This document shows, piece after piece, positions 19,210 to 26,876 of a stretch of 64,000 bases of DNA. Made by a program: the position numbers and the translations under genes. Within the stretch, counting starts at the first letter, position 1; the number at the start of each line of letters is the position of its first letter. Below the pieces are notes generated by a model that saw only the letters and a list, made by a program, of their open reading frames with translations, was not told the DNA's origin and made no database searches. Source of the DNA: Allobosea sp. (GTDB lineage Bacteria; Pseudomonadota; Alphaproteobacteria; Rhizobiales; Beijerinckiaceae); the NCBI RefSeq assembly GCF_017308075.1, contig NZ_JAFKFX010000028.1, positions 62,001-126,000 on the forward strand, in the 5' to 3' direction.

Positions 19210-19986
19210 TCATGTTTCGGAGGCGACGATCAATTCGCAGCCGGCTTCGCGGATCATCTGCATCGTCCCGCTCGCCGGTCGGCGGTCGGTGACGAGCGTA
19301 TTGAACTCTCTGAGATGTCCCAGCCTGGACATGGCGGCGCGGCTGAACTTGCTGTGGTCGGCGAGCAGCACGGCGCGCCGCGCATTGCGCAGCATGGCCC
19401 GCCCGACGACCGCCTCGTCGTCGCGATATTCGAGCAGATTCCCCTCGGTGTCGATGCCGCCGATGCTGGTCATGTGCAGGTCGCAGCGATAATTCTCGAT
19501 GAAGGCGGCGGCATGCATCCCGCCCATCGCCCGGTTCTGGCCGAGCCAGTGGCCGCCGGTGATCAGGATCGAGATATCCGGGCATTTGTCGAGGATCGAG
19601 GCGGCGGCGGTCGAGTTGGTGACGACGCGCAGGCCGCGCGGCCGGCGCTCGGCAATCGCCTTGGCGAGTGCGTCGACCGTCGTGCCCGGTGTCAGGAACA
19701 GCGAGCTGCCTGGGGTCACCAATTGTGCTGCGACGCGGGCGATCGCCGCTTTCTCGGAGGCGGTCTCGACATGGCGCAGGTCGTAATCGGCGTTGACGGT
19801 GCTGAGATTGGCGCTCGCCCCGCCATGGTGCCGGCGCAGGAAGCCGCGATCGGAAAGATCCTGCAGATCGCGCCGCAGGGTCTGCGGCGTGACGTTGAAC
19901 GTCGCCGCCAGCTCCTCGATCGCGGCATAGCCGCGCCGGGAGAGGATATCGAGAATCTCGCTGTGGCGTTTGTTCAATTGGGCCAT
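19210..19986 (-). CDS. DeoR/GlpR family transcriptional repressor
   Basis: A 258-residue regulator: N-terminal DeoR helix-turn-helix (residues 6-60; RHSEILDILSRRGY, VTPQTLRRDLQDL, RRHHGGA) and a C-terminal DeoRC effector domain of isomerase fold (LFLTPGTTVDALAKAI, HMTSIGGIDTEGNLLE) that senses phosphorylated sugars. ATG at 19986. It is divergent from the YihV-like kinase gene, the same neighbour pairing as yihW (csqR) and yihV in E. coli. The divergent gap contains a TTTTCG-N13-CGAAAA inverted repeat likely to be its operator. Confidence 0.9.
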   Translation of the reverse strand: MAQLNKRHSEILDILSRRGYAAIEELAATFNVTPQTLRRDLQDLSDRGFLRRHHGGASANLSTVNADYDLRHVETASEKAAIARVAAQLVTPGSSLFLTPGTTVDALAKAIAERRPRGLRVVTNSTAAASILDKCPDISILITGGHWLGQNRAMGGMHAAAFIENYRCDLHMTSIGGIDTEGNLLEYRDDEAVVGRAMLRNARRAVLLADHSKFSRAAMSRLGHLREFNTLVTDRRPASGTMQMIREAGCELIVASET

Positions 19987-20034
19987 GGCTGGCCTAAGGA
20001 GCACATCCGTGCCCGGCGTCAAGTGGAATACGCG

Positions 20035-20059
20035 TTTTCGAATATCTCTGTTGCGAAAA
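20035..20059. promoter_or_regulatory. Candidate DeoR-type operator A (TTTTCG-N13-CGAAAA)
   Basis: Inverted repeat TTTTCG (20035-20040) and CGAAAA (20054-20059) in the gap between the divergent deoR and yihV-like genes. TTTCG/CGAAA half sites are typical of DeoR/GlpR operators. The spacer AATATCTCTGTTG is nearly repeated at 21202-21213, upstream of the aldolase gene. Confidence 0.6.
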
Positions 20060-20172
20060 GGAAAGATTGCTGCATCATCCGCGGCCGTCGCCACTCTGGT
20101 CGACCTGTCCGTCGAGCATCCGGGATTGGCCGGCGCCGGCCCGGCGGTCGCCGCAAGCGGAAAGCCGGTTCG

Positions 20173-21084
20173 ATGAAGCGCAAGATCGTCTGCGTCGGAA
20201 ACCTCGTCCTCGACGAGGTCTTCCAGGTTGCCTCCTTGCCGGCTTCCGGCATCAAGACCGGGGTGGTCGGCTATGAGAAGCGCTATGGCGGCCCGGCGGC
20301 GACGGCGGCGGTAGCGATCTGCCGCCTCGGCGGCGCGGCCGCCTATTGGGGGCGCGTCGCCAACGACGCTGCCGGCGAGGCCGGGATCGCCGCGCTGAGC
20401 GGGCACGGCGTCGATTGCAGCGGTGTCGCGGTCCTGTCGGAAGGCCGGACGCTGCGCGCCATCGTGATGGTCGACAATCATGGCGAGCGCAGCATCGTCT
20501 CGGACCGGCACGGCCTGTCCCTGGATGGCTCGGTGCTGCCGAACGATCCGCTCGATGCTGCCGGAGCCGTCCTTGTCGACAGCCGCTGGCCGGCCGGGGC
20601 GCTGATCGCACTCGATCGTGCCCGCGCTGCCGGCGTCGTCACCGTGCTCGACGCCGATGGCGGCGCGGCCGACGACAATCAGGCCCTGATCGACCGAGCC
20701 GACCATGTCGTCTTTTCCAGCGAGGGCCTGCGTGACCATGCCGGCGAGGGCGGTGCCGCAGAGCAACTGCGCCACTGCGCCGGTGCCGGTGGCAAGATCG
20801 TCGCGGTGACCCGAGGCTCCGCCGGGAGTCTCTGGCTGATCGATGGCGAAATCGTCGCCGTGCCGGCCTTCAAGGTCGCTGTCGCCGACACCACGGGCTG
20901 CGGCGACACGTTCCACGGCGCCTATGCGCTGGCCTTGAGCGAGGGAGGTCCGCCGCTTGCGGCGGCGCGCTTCGCCTCGGCCGCAGCAGCCGTAAAGGCG
21001 CAGCGCGGCCGCGGCTGGGACGGCATGGGCGACCGCGCGGCGATCGAGACCGTGCTGGCGACAGGGGCCGTCCACCCGCATTGA
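20173..21084 (+). CDS. PfkB family sugar kinase, YihV (sulfofructose kinase)-like
   Basis: A 303-residue ribokinase-fold kinase. The sugar-site motif GGPAATAAVA (residues 39-48) and the anion-hole/catalytic motif DTTGCGDTFHGAY (239-251, catalytic Asp245) are intact, the latter with Cys instead of the usual Ala. Similarity to E. coli YihV as I remember it runs over the whole length: IMVDNHGERSI, DSRWPAGA, TVLDADG, VTRGSAGSLWL, VPAFKVAVADTTG. The ATG at 20173 gives the natural MKRKIVCVGN start. YihV phosphorylates 6-deoxy-6-sulfofructose; whether this homologue keeps the sulfonate is unproven. It lies next to a DeoR regulator and upstream of an aldolase. Confidence 0.78.
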   Translation: MKRKIVCVGNLVLDEVFQVASLPASGIKTGVVGYEKRYGGPAATAAVAICRLGGAAAYWGRVANDAAGEAGIAALSGHGVDCSGVAVLSEGRTLRAIVMVDNHGERSIVSDRHGLSLDGSVLPNDPLDAAGAVLVDSRWPAGALIALDRARAAGVVTVLDADGGAADDNQALIDRADHVVFSSEGLRDHAGEGGAAEQLRHCAGAGGKIVAVTRGSAGSLWLIDGEIVAVPAFKVAVADTTGCGDTFHGAYALALSEGGPPLAAARFASAAAAVKAQRGRGWDGMGDRAAIETVLATGAVHPH

Positions 21085-21481
21085 GGGGGCAAGAGCTCAG
21101 CGCTCGCGAGTGGGCGCTTCCGGTGTTCGGCAATGCTGATCCCGGGGCGTCCGGGCCGCGCATCGGAGAGGAGCTCAGAGCCGTCGATGTACGAAAACGA
21201 AAATATCTCTTGCGATAGCGAAACGTGCGTGCATCAATGCTTGCACAAAAGAAGAAATCTCGGGAGGCAGCTCTTTCGATCTTTCATCTTCGACGGGTGT
21301 GACGCTGGCGCGCGCTGATTTTCGGGCGCGCGGCTCGTGCCCGGCCTCTGCGGCTTTGGTCTGGTGCGTCTTCGGCGTGCCGGCGTCGCCGGGCACAGAT
21401 CAGCCCTTGGGGCGCTCCCCGGCATCCGGCCCGCGACGCGTCCGCTATCGTGAATATCGCCGGCTAAGGAAATGGTGATCC
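21085..21481. promoter_or_regulatory. Long leader region upstream of the aldolase gene
   Basis: A 397-base gap with no supported ORF. It contains two A/T-rich patches with DeoR-like half sites: 21191-21225 and 21273-21295 (CTTTCGAT, CTTTCAT, CTTCGA, spaced 7-8 bases as direct repeats). The rest, 21300-21470, is GC-rich with no feature I can assign. An AAGGA site precedes the aldolase ATG. The length suggests a regulated promoter with a long 5' leader. Confidence 0.5.
21191..21225. promoter_or_regulatory. Candidate DeoR-type operator B
   Basis: ACGAAAACGAAAATATCTC followed by TTGCGATAGCGAAACG. It shares AATATCTCT..TGCGA with operator A at 20041-20056 and contains three CGAAA half sites. Position upstream of the aldolase-ABC run suggests co-regulation by the same repressor. 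Confidence 0.55.
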
Positions 21482-22888
21482 ATGGCGTGTTGCTCGCTCT
21501 CCGAACTCCTCGCGGACCTGAAGGCGATCAAGGTCGACCTGTCGGGGCCGACCCCCGATTTCTCGAAGAGCCAGCGCCCGCCTGATGCGATGATCGACCG
21601 CTGGGCCGAGACGGCGGCGATCGCCGAGCCGGAGGCGCGTTCGGTCGCGATCTGGGCGATCCGCGAGGCGGCGCTCGCCGCCGGCATCGTGCCTTCCTCG
21701 GTGCAGGAGCTCTATCTCGCCTGCGCCGCCGGGAAATGGGCGGGCAAGACCGTGCCGGCGATGAACCTGCGCGGCTGGACCTATCAGACCTGCCGGGCCG
21801 TGTTCCGGGCCGCCAAGGAACTCGATTCCAAGCTCTTCATCTTCGAACAGGCCGTCGGCGAGGCGCTCTACGCCCAGCAGCCGCCGCTCGAATATGCCGC
21901 CGGCGTGCTCGCCGCGGCCCTGCGCGAGGGCCATGTCGGCCCGGTCTTCCTGCAGGCCGACCATGACCAGATCAACGCCAAGGCCTATCTCGCCGATCCC
22001 ACGGCCGAGGTGCGCAAGCTCGAGGCCATCATGCGCGAGCAGGTCGCGGCTGGCCTCTACAGCATCGACATCGACGCCTCGACGGTGGTCGACCTTTCGC
22101 TCGCGACGGTCGAGGACCAGCAGCGCGTCAATGCCGAGCTGACCGCGCATTTCACGCAGTTCGTGCGCGGTATCGAGCCGGAGGGCATCACCATCTCGCT
22201 CGGCGCCGAGATCGGCGAGGTCGGTCACGAGAACACCACGCCGGAGGAGTTGCGCTCCTTCATGAAGGTCTATCTCGAGGAGATGGCCAAGCGCGGCGCC
22301 GACCTGCCGATCGTCAGCAAGATCTCGATTAATTCCGGCACCTATCACGGCGGCAAGGTCCTGCCGGACGGCACGCTGGCCGCGGTCAATGTCGATTACG
22401 AGCTGCTCAAGACGATCTCGACCATCTGCCGCCAGGACTACAACATGGCCGGCGCGGTCCAGCACGGCGCTTCGACCCTGCCCGGCGAGCAGCTCGCCAT
22501 GCTGCCGAAAGCGGAAACCGTCGAGGTCCACCTCGCGCTCGGCTTCAACAACCTGATCTTCGACCATCCGAGCCTGCCGCAGGCGCTGCGCGACCAGATC
22601 CGCGAATACACCTTCGCCAACCACGCCAATGAGCGGGGGCAGGGCGAGACCGACGCGCAGTTCTTCTACAACACCCGCAAGAAGTCCTGGAAGGTGATGA
22701 AGAAGCCGTTCTGGGAGATGCCGGCCCAGGCCCAAGCCGACATCATGGCGTCGCTCCAGGACATGTTCCGCAACATGTTCACCTGGATGAATGTCGGCGC
22801 GACAAGCAAGCTCGTCACCGACAACACGACGCTCGTGAAGGTCGCGCCGGCCGTGCCTGAGGCGCTGCGCAAGGCCCGCGCGGCCTGA
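21482..22888 (+). CDS. Class II fructose-bisphosphate-aldolase-superfamily protein (468 aa variant)
   Basis: A 468-residue protein, longer than ordinary class II aldolases (about 290-360). Class II-like elements are visible: FLQADHDQINAKAY (metal-site His-Asp, about residues 158-171), YSIDIDAST (about 195-203), GAEIGEVGHENTT (metal-site Glu region) and KISINSGTYHGG (phosphate/metal loop). This suggests retro-aldol cleavage of a ketose phosphate, consistent with the upstream YihV-like kinase. It is not like GatZ/KbaZ. I cannot name the substrate; ketose 1-phosphate or 1,6-bisphosphate derivatives are the natural candidates. Confidence 0.7.
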   Translation: MACCSLSELLADLKAIKVDLSGPTPDFSKSQRPPDAMIDRWAETAAIAEPEARSVAIWAIREAALAAGIVPSSVQELYLACAAGKWAGKTVPAMNLRGWTYQTCRAVFRAAKELDSKLFIFEQAVGEALYAQQPPLEYAAGVLAAALREGHVGPVFLQADHDQINAKAYLADPTAEVRKLEAIMREQVAAGLYSIDIDASTVVDLSLATVEDQQRVNAELTAHFTQFVRGIEPEGITISLGAEIGEVGHENTTPEELRSFMKVYLEEMAKRGADLPIVSKISINSGTYHGGKVLPDGTLAAVNVDYELLKTISTICRQDYNMAGAVQHGASTLPGEQLAMLPKAETVEVHLALGFNNLIFDHPSLPQALRDQIREYTFANHANERGQGETDAQFFYNTRKKSWKVMKKPFWEMPAQAQADIMASLQDMFRNMFTWMNVGATSKLVTDNTTLVKVAPAVPEALRKARAA

Positions 22889-22906
22889 AGGAGGACGATG
22901 GACTAC

Positions 22907-22932
22907 GGCGCGCCCGCAACGACGGGCGCGCC
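22907..22932. other. Strong stem-loop between aldolase and binding-protein genes
   Basis: Perfect 10-base stem GGCGCGCCCG / CGGGCGCGCC with a 6-base loop and no T-run. It lies between two co-directional genes and may set differential expression by transcript processing or partial termination. Confidence 0.5.
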
Positions 22933-22995
22933 CGCTACCCGAAAGCGCTGAACGGCGCTCGCGGACAATGATAATCAACCCGGGAGGAAACGATC

Positions 22996-24279
22996 ATGGA
23001 TCTGCAACGTAGGTCTTCCTTGCTGAAGTTCGCGGCGCTGTCGCTCGCCTCGATGATCAGCCTGCCGACGCTGGCACTCGCCCAGCAGAAGGAAGTGCGC
23101 TGGGGCCAGTGGAAGGGCACCGAGGTCGGCGAGAAGTTCATGGGCGAGCTCAAGGCCGCCTTCGAGAAGGACCATCCCGACATCAAACTGACGCCGGTCG
23201 ATTCCCCATTCTCCGGCTTCCATGACCGCGCCATCGTCCTACATCAGGCCAAGAAGCTGCCCGACGTGCTGCTCGTGCAGGTCGACTGGGTGGCGGAGTT
23301 CGCCGATCTCGGCATGATCGAGCCTCTGGACGAGCGCATCGCCAAGGAGCCGAAAGAGTTCTTCGGCAACATCCCCGTGACCTTCCACCAGAAATGGCGC
23401 GGCAAGCAGTACTACCTGCCGATCGAGAGCGGCGCGGTGGCGCTGTTCTACAACACCGACCTGTTCAAGGCCGCCGGCCTCTCCGGCGCGCCCAAGACCT
23501 GGGACGAGTTCGCGGAGTATGCGCGCAAGCTGACCAACCCCGACAAGCGCCAGTTCGCGATCACCGGCACGCTGCAGGGCGAGCCGCCGACCAACATGAC
23601 CTATGAGATCTACCCGCTGCTGCTGCAGGCCGGCGCCAAGATCATCGATGCCGAGACCAACAAGGCGGTGTTCAACAGCCCGGAGGGTGTTGCGGCCATC
23701 GAGTGGTATGTCGATCGCATCAACAAGGACAAGGTCTCCGTTCCCGGCGTGCTCAGCAATGGCGAGAAGGAGAAGCGTGCCAACTTCGCCTCCGGCAACG
23801 TCGCCATGATGTTCGAGGGGCCCTGGGGTATCGCGATCCAGAAGCAGCTCAATCCCAAGCTGAACTACGACATCGCCCCGTTGCCGGTCGGCAAGACCAG
23901 CGGCACGATGGTGCGCGGCTCGCTGAACACCATCTCGTCTCAGGCTCAGGACAAGGACGCGGCCTGGACCTTCATGCGCTGGATGTCCGGTCCGAAGGGC
24001 ATCGAGATGTGGGCCAAGGGCACTGGCGCCTTCCCGGCCCGCACCGACGTCTCGAGCCAGGACTGGTTCAAGGAGCGCAAGCTCTTCCAGGCCTTCGTCA
24101 CCCAGATGGCGGCGGCCAACGCCAACTCGCCATTCCTGGTGATGCCCAACGCCGTGCAGATGAACAAGATCATGAGCACGGAAATCCAGAACGTCGTGCA
24201 GGGCAAGAAGACCGCAAAACAGGCTCTGGATGACGCCGCCGCCGAATGGAACAAGATCTTCGCCGCGGCTGCGAAATAG
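22996..24279 (+). CDS. ABC sugar transporter substrate-binding protein (SBP_bac_1)
   Basis: A 427-residue periplasmic protein with a signal peptide (LASMISLPTLALAQ, cleavage near residue 31) and the extracellular solute-binding family 1 fold: IKLTPVDSPFSGFHDR early, YYLPIESGAVALFYNTDLF in the hinge, and NVAMMFEGPWGIAIQ. A GGGAGGA site lies 8 bases before the ATG. Family 1 proteins bind mono/oligosaccharides or glycerol-phosphate derivatives. Linkage to the YihV-like kinase and aldolase suggests it brings in the sugar of this locus. Confidence 0.88.
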   Translation: MDLQRRSSLLKFAALSLASMISLPTLALAQQKEVRWGQWKGTEVGEKFMGELKAAFEKDHPDIKLTPVDSPFSGFHDRAIVLHQAKKLPDVLLVQVDWVAEFADLGMIEPLDERIAKEPKEFFGNIPVTFHQKWRGKQYYLPIESGAVALFYNTDLFKAAGLSGAPKTWDEFAEYARKLTNPDKRQFAITGTLQGEPPTNMTYEIYPLLLQAGAKIIDAETNKAVFNSPEGVAAIEWYVDRINKDKVSVPGVLSNGEKEKRANFASGNVAMMFEGPWGIAIQKQLNPKLNYDIAPLPVGKTSGTMVRGSLNTISSQAQDKDAAWTFMRWMSGPKGIEMWAKGTGAFPARTDVSSQDWFKERKLFQAFVTQMAAANANSPFLVMPNAVQMNKIMSTEIQNVVQGKKTAKQALDDAAAEWNKIFAAAAK

Positions 24280-24293
24280 TTCCCGTCTGCCCG

Positions 24294-24357
24294 GGAGGGG
24301 CGAGCACGCCCCTCTCCCATCGTATAGGGGCCGTCCCCCGAAAGGGCGGCGGCCCCG
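24294..24357. other. Paired stem-loops between binding-protein and permease genes
   Basis: Two GC-rich inverted repeats in the 93-base gap: GGGAGGGGCG / CGCCCCTCTCCC (one bulge, about 24294-24321) and GGGGCCG / CGGCCCC (24328-24334 / 24351-24357). Such stems commonly protect the binding-protein mRNA and lower permease expression. Confidence 0.45.
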
Positions 24358-24372
24358 CATGAGCGGCGTGCC

Positions 24373-25257
24373 ATGACTTTCAAGCAGAAGTATCGCGAGG
24401 AGCTCCTCGCATTCTCATTCCTGTGGCCGGCGCTGCTGATCCTGGTCGCGCTGCTGCTCTATCCGCTCGGCGACGTTATCCGCCTGAGCTTCTACGACAG
24501 CAATCTCCAGCGCGAGGTCTGGGTCGGGCTCGGCAACTATGTCGCGCTGTTCAACGACCCGCTGTTCTGGAAGGCCTTCATCCAGACGGTCGTCTTCACC
24601 TTCTTCAGCGTGGTGCTGCATCTGGTGATCGGGCTGGCGCTCGCGCTGCTGCTCAACATGCACCTCGACGCCACTTTCCGCAGCCTGGCGCGCGGCCTTC
24701 TGATCGTGCCATGGCTGCTGGCGCCGACCGTCGCCGGCATGATCTGGGTGCTGATGCTGCAGCCCTTCGGCGTCTTCAACGGTTTTCTGGTCTCGCTCGG
24801 CCTGCTCGATCCCAACGGTACGATCTCCTGGCTCGGCGACCCCTCGACCGCGCTCGGCTCGGTCACGGCGATGAATGTCTGGCGCGCCTTCCCCTTCTTC
24901 ATGGTGATGCTGCTTGCTGGTCTGCAGGCGATCCCGAGGCAGCTCTACGAAGCCGCCGAGATCGATGGCGCTACGCTATGGGAGCAGTTCTGGCACATCA
25001 CCTTGCCGCAGCTGCACGGCGTCATGGCGACGATCGTGCTGCTCGATTCGATCTGGACCTTCCGTGCTTTCGACCCGGTCTATGTGATGACCGGTGGCGG
25101 CCCGGCCCATTCCTCGGAAGTACTGGCGACGGCGATCTATTTCGACGGCTTCCAGAAGCTGAAGTTCGGCTACGCCTCGGCACAGGCCGTGGTGATGTTC
25201 GTCGTGCTCTTCATCGTCAGCGCCATCTATGTGCGCCGTACGATGCGCAACGTCTAA
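24373..25257 (+). CDS. ABC sugar transporter permease, MalF/UgpA class
   Basis: A 294-residue inner-membrane protein with about six helices: first helix about residues 13-33 (FLWPALLILVALLLYPLGDV), the SFYDSNLQ loop, and the EAA motif YEAAEIDGATLWEQFWHITLPQL that docks with the ATPase. It is typical of the CUT1 family partner. No CUT1 ATPase gene occurs nearby, so the motor must come from elsewhere in the genome. Confidence 0.9.
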   Translation: MTFKQKYREELLAFSFLWPALLILVALLLYPLGDVIRLSFYDSNLQREVWVGLGNYVALFNDPLFWKAFIQTVVFTFFSVVLHLVIGLALALLLNMHLDATFRSLARGLLIVPWLLAPTVAGMIWVLMLQPFGVFNGFLVSLGLLDPNGTISWLGDPSTALGSVTAMNVWRAFPFFMVMLLAGLQAIPRQLYEAAEIDGATLWEQFWHITLPQLHGVMATIVLLDSIWTFRAFDPVYVMTGGGPAHSSEVLATAIYFDGFQKLKFGYASAQAVVMFVVLFIVSAIYVRRTMRNV

Positions 25258-25275
25258 GCGTTACGGGAAAAAGCG

Positions 25276-26139
25276 ATGCCTATGGTCATTTCGGGCAAGC
25301 TGGGCCAGCGGGGGCGCGAGCGCCTGCTCAATGCCGCGGCCTATACCCTCCTCATCCTGGCGATCCTGATCGTCTTCTTCCCGCTCGCCTGGATGCTGTC
25401 GGTCTCCTTCCGGCCGAACATCGAGGTGATGCAGATGCCGCCGGACTGGCTGCCGCAGGTCTTCACGCTCGACGGCTACAAGAAGATCTTCACGACGCCG
25501 CGCTATCTCGTCGTCTTCGCCAACACCATGGTGATCTCGCTCGTCGTCACCCTGCTCTCGCTCGTCCTCGGCGCGATGGCGGCCTATGCGCTGGCGCGCT
25601 TCAATTTCGCCGGACAGCGCGCCGTGCTGATGTTCCTGATCACCACGCAGATGTTCCCGCTGGTGCTGCTCTGCATCCCCTATTTCAGGATCTTCATCAC
25701 CTTCGGGCTCTATGACACCCGAACCTCGCTGGTGATCGTCTACCTGACCTTCACCCTGCCGTTCTGTATCCTCATGCTGCGCAGCTATTTCATCAACATT
25801 CCGCGCGACATCGAGGAAGCCGCGATGGTCGACGGTTGCTCGCGGCTCGGTGCGATCTTCCGGACGCTGGTGCCGATCTCCTATCCGGCCTTCGTCGGTG
25901 CCGGGCTCTACACCTTCCTGCTCGCCTGGAACGAGTTCCTCTTCGCGGTGGTGTTGATCGAGTCCTGGGAGAATCGCGTGCTGACCATGGCGATCTACAG
26001 CCTGATGGCCGAGTTCGTCACCGACTGGAACGCCATGATGGCCTTCTCGGTGCTGGCGAGCCTGCCGCTCGTCGTCGCCTTCATCTTCCTGCAGCGCTAC
26101 ATGGTCCAGGGCATGACGGCGGGGGCGCTCACCTCCTGA
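25276..26139 (+). CDS. ABC sugar transporter permease, MalG/UgpE class
   Basis: A 287-residue permease 18 bases after its partner. Features: first helix YTLLILAILIVFFPLAWMLS, the SFRPNIEV loop, FANTMVISLVVTLLSLVLGAMAAYALARF and the EAA loop EEAAMVDGCSRLGAIFRTLVPIS. It completes the channel with the MalF-class subunit. A hairpin terminator follows, so the sugar operon probably ends here. Confidence 0.9.
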   Translation: MPMVISGKLGQRGRERLLNAAAYTLLILAILIVFFPLAWMLSVSFRPNIEVMQMPPDWLPQVFTLDGYKKIFTTPRYLVVFANTMVISLVVTLLSLVLGAMAAYALARFNFAGQRAVLMFLITTQMFPLVLLCIPYFRIFITFGLYDTRTSLVIVYLTFTLPFCILMLRSYFINIPRDIEEAAMVDGCSRLGAIFRTLVPISYPAFVGAGLYTFLLAWNEFLFAVVLIESWENRVLTMAIYSLMAEFVTDWNAMMAFSVLASLPLVVAFIFLQRYMVQGMTAGALTS

Positions 26140-26176
26140 CCACGCCGGCGCTGGGCCGCCTCCACTCCCCAAACTG

Positions 26177-26212
26177 CGCGCCGGTCCGGCTTCGGACCGG
26201 CGCGGTTCTTTC
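26177..26212 (+). terminator. Rho-independent-type terminator after the sugar ABC operon
   Basis: Perfect 12-base stem CGCGCCGGTCCG / CGGACCGGCGCG with a GCTT loop, followed by the T-rich tail GTTCTTTCT. Placement directly after the last permease supports a transcription end between the sugar locus and the aroQ run. Confidence 0.8.
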
Positions 26213-26240
26213 TCGGCCCTTCACCAAGCCCTCTCGCAAG

Positions 26241-26350
26241 GATAGATCGCCAGCGCGCGTCCGGTCGGGCGCGAGTTGGCGATCTATCTCTTTGTTTACG
26301 CATCGGATTCGCCCGAAAAGTGGATTCCACTTTTCGGTCCGATGCTCTAG
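26241..26350. repeat. Two-palindrome intergenic repeat, copy 2 (well preserved)
   Basis: Inverted copy of the element at 1625-1728. Palindrome one spans 26241-26288 (GATAGATCGCCA ... TGGCGATCTATC). Palindrome two spans 26300-26345, with outer arms GCATCGGA/TCCGATGC and inner perfect arms CCGAAAAGTGG / CCACTTTTCGG around ATT. A TCTTTGTTTAC spacer joins them. Conservation of both palindromes and the spacer over two distant loci marks a dispersed element rather than a terminator. Confidence 0.85.
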
Positions 26351-26422
26351 GGATTGAAGGTGCTGCCGCCGCCTGTGGCCGCACAATCGCGAACCGCCAT
26401 CCGCCAGCCCGGGAAACCTGCC

Positions 26423-26866
26423 GTGAGCCGCCTCGTCTACGTCCTGAACGGTCCGAACCTCAATCTGCTCGGCAAGCGCCAGCCCCACATCTACGGTCAC
26501 ACCACCCTGGCCGATGTCGAGGCGGAGTGCCGGGCGCTGGCGGGCGAGCTGAAGCTCGAACTGCGCTTCCACCAGAGCAACCGTGAATACGAGATCATCG
26601 ACTGGGTTCACGAGGCCCGCGAGACCGCCGGCGGCATCGTCATCAACCCGGCCGCCTTCACCCACACTTCGGTCGCGGTGCTCGACGCGCTCAATGCCTT
26701 TGACGGACCGGTCTTCGAGGTCCACATCTCCAATGTCCACAAGCGCGAGGCTTTCAGGCATCATTCCTATGTCTCGCTGCGGGCGGACGGTGTCATCGCT
26801 GGCTTCGGCACCCAGGGTTACGCGCTGGCCCTGCGGCGCCTCGCCACGCTGATCGACGAGAAATAG
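26423..26866 (+). CDS. aroQ: Type II 3-dehydroquinate dehydratase
   Basis: A 147-residue dodecameric-type dehydroquinase converting 3-dehydroquinate to 3-dehydroshikimate. Catalytic and binding motifs are present: [17 protein letters not shown] (Arg, Tyr), NPAAFTHTS (Asn, His), EVHISN and FRHHSY (Arg). The usual SNHEGELID segment reads SNREYEIID here, a change I associate with non-biosynthetic paralogues (inference). The GTG at 26423 gives the standard start; the in-frame ATG at 26354 would add 23 residues and lie next to the repeat. Context (transport upstream, AroE-like enzymes downstream) suggests catabolism. Confidence 0.87.
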   Translation: MSRLVYVLNGPNLNLLGKRQPHIYGHTTLADVEAECRALAGELKLELRFHQSNREYEIIDWVHEARETAGGIVINPAAFTHTSVAVLDALNAFDGPVFEVHISNVHKREAFRHHSYVSLRADGVIAGFGTQGYALALRRLATLIDEK

Positions 26867-26876
26867 GGGAAAGCCG

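Noticed and set aside
19987-21081. Long N-terminal extension of the DeoR regulator
   Set aside because: The extension is antisense to the YihV-like kinase; the ATG at 19986 gives the normal regulator start.
18485-26139. Complete E. coli-type sulfoquinovose operon
   Set aside because: No sulfoquinovosidase, isomerase, YihT-type aldolase or sulfolactaldehyde reductase is present; only the kinase and regulator pairing agree.
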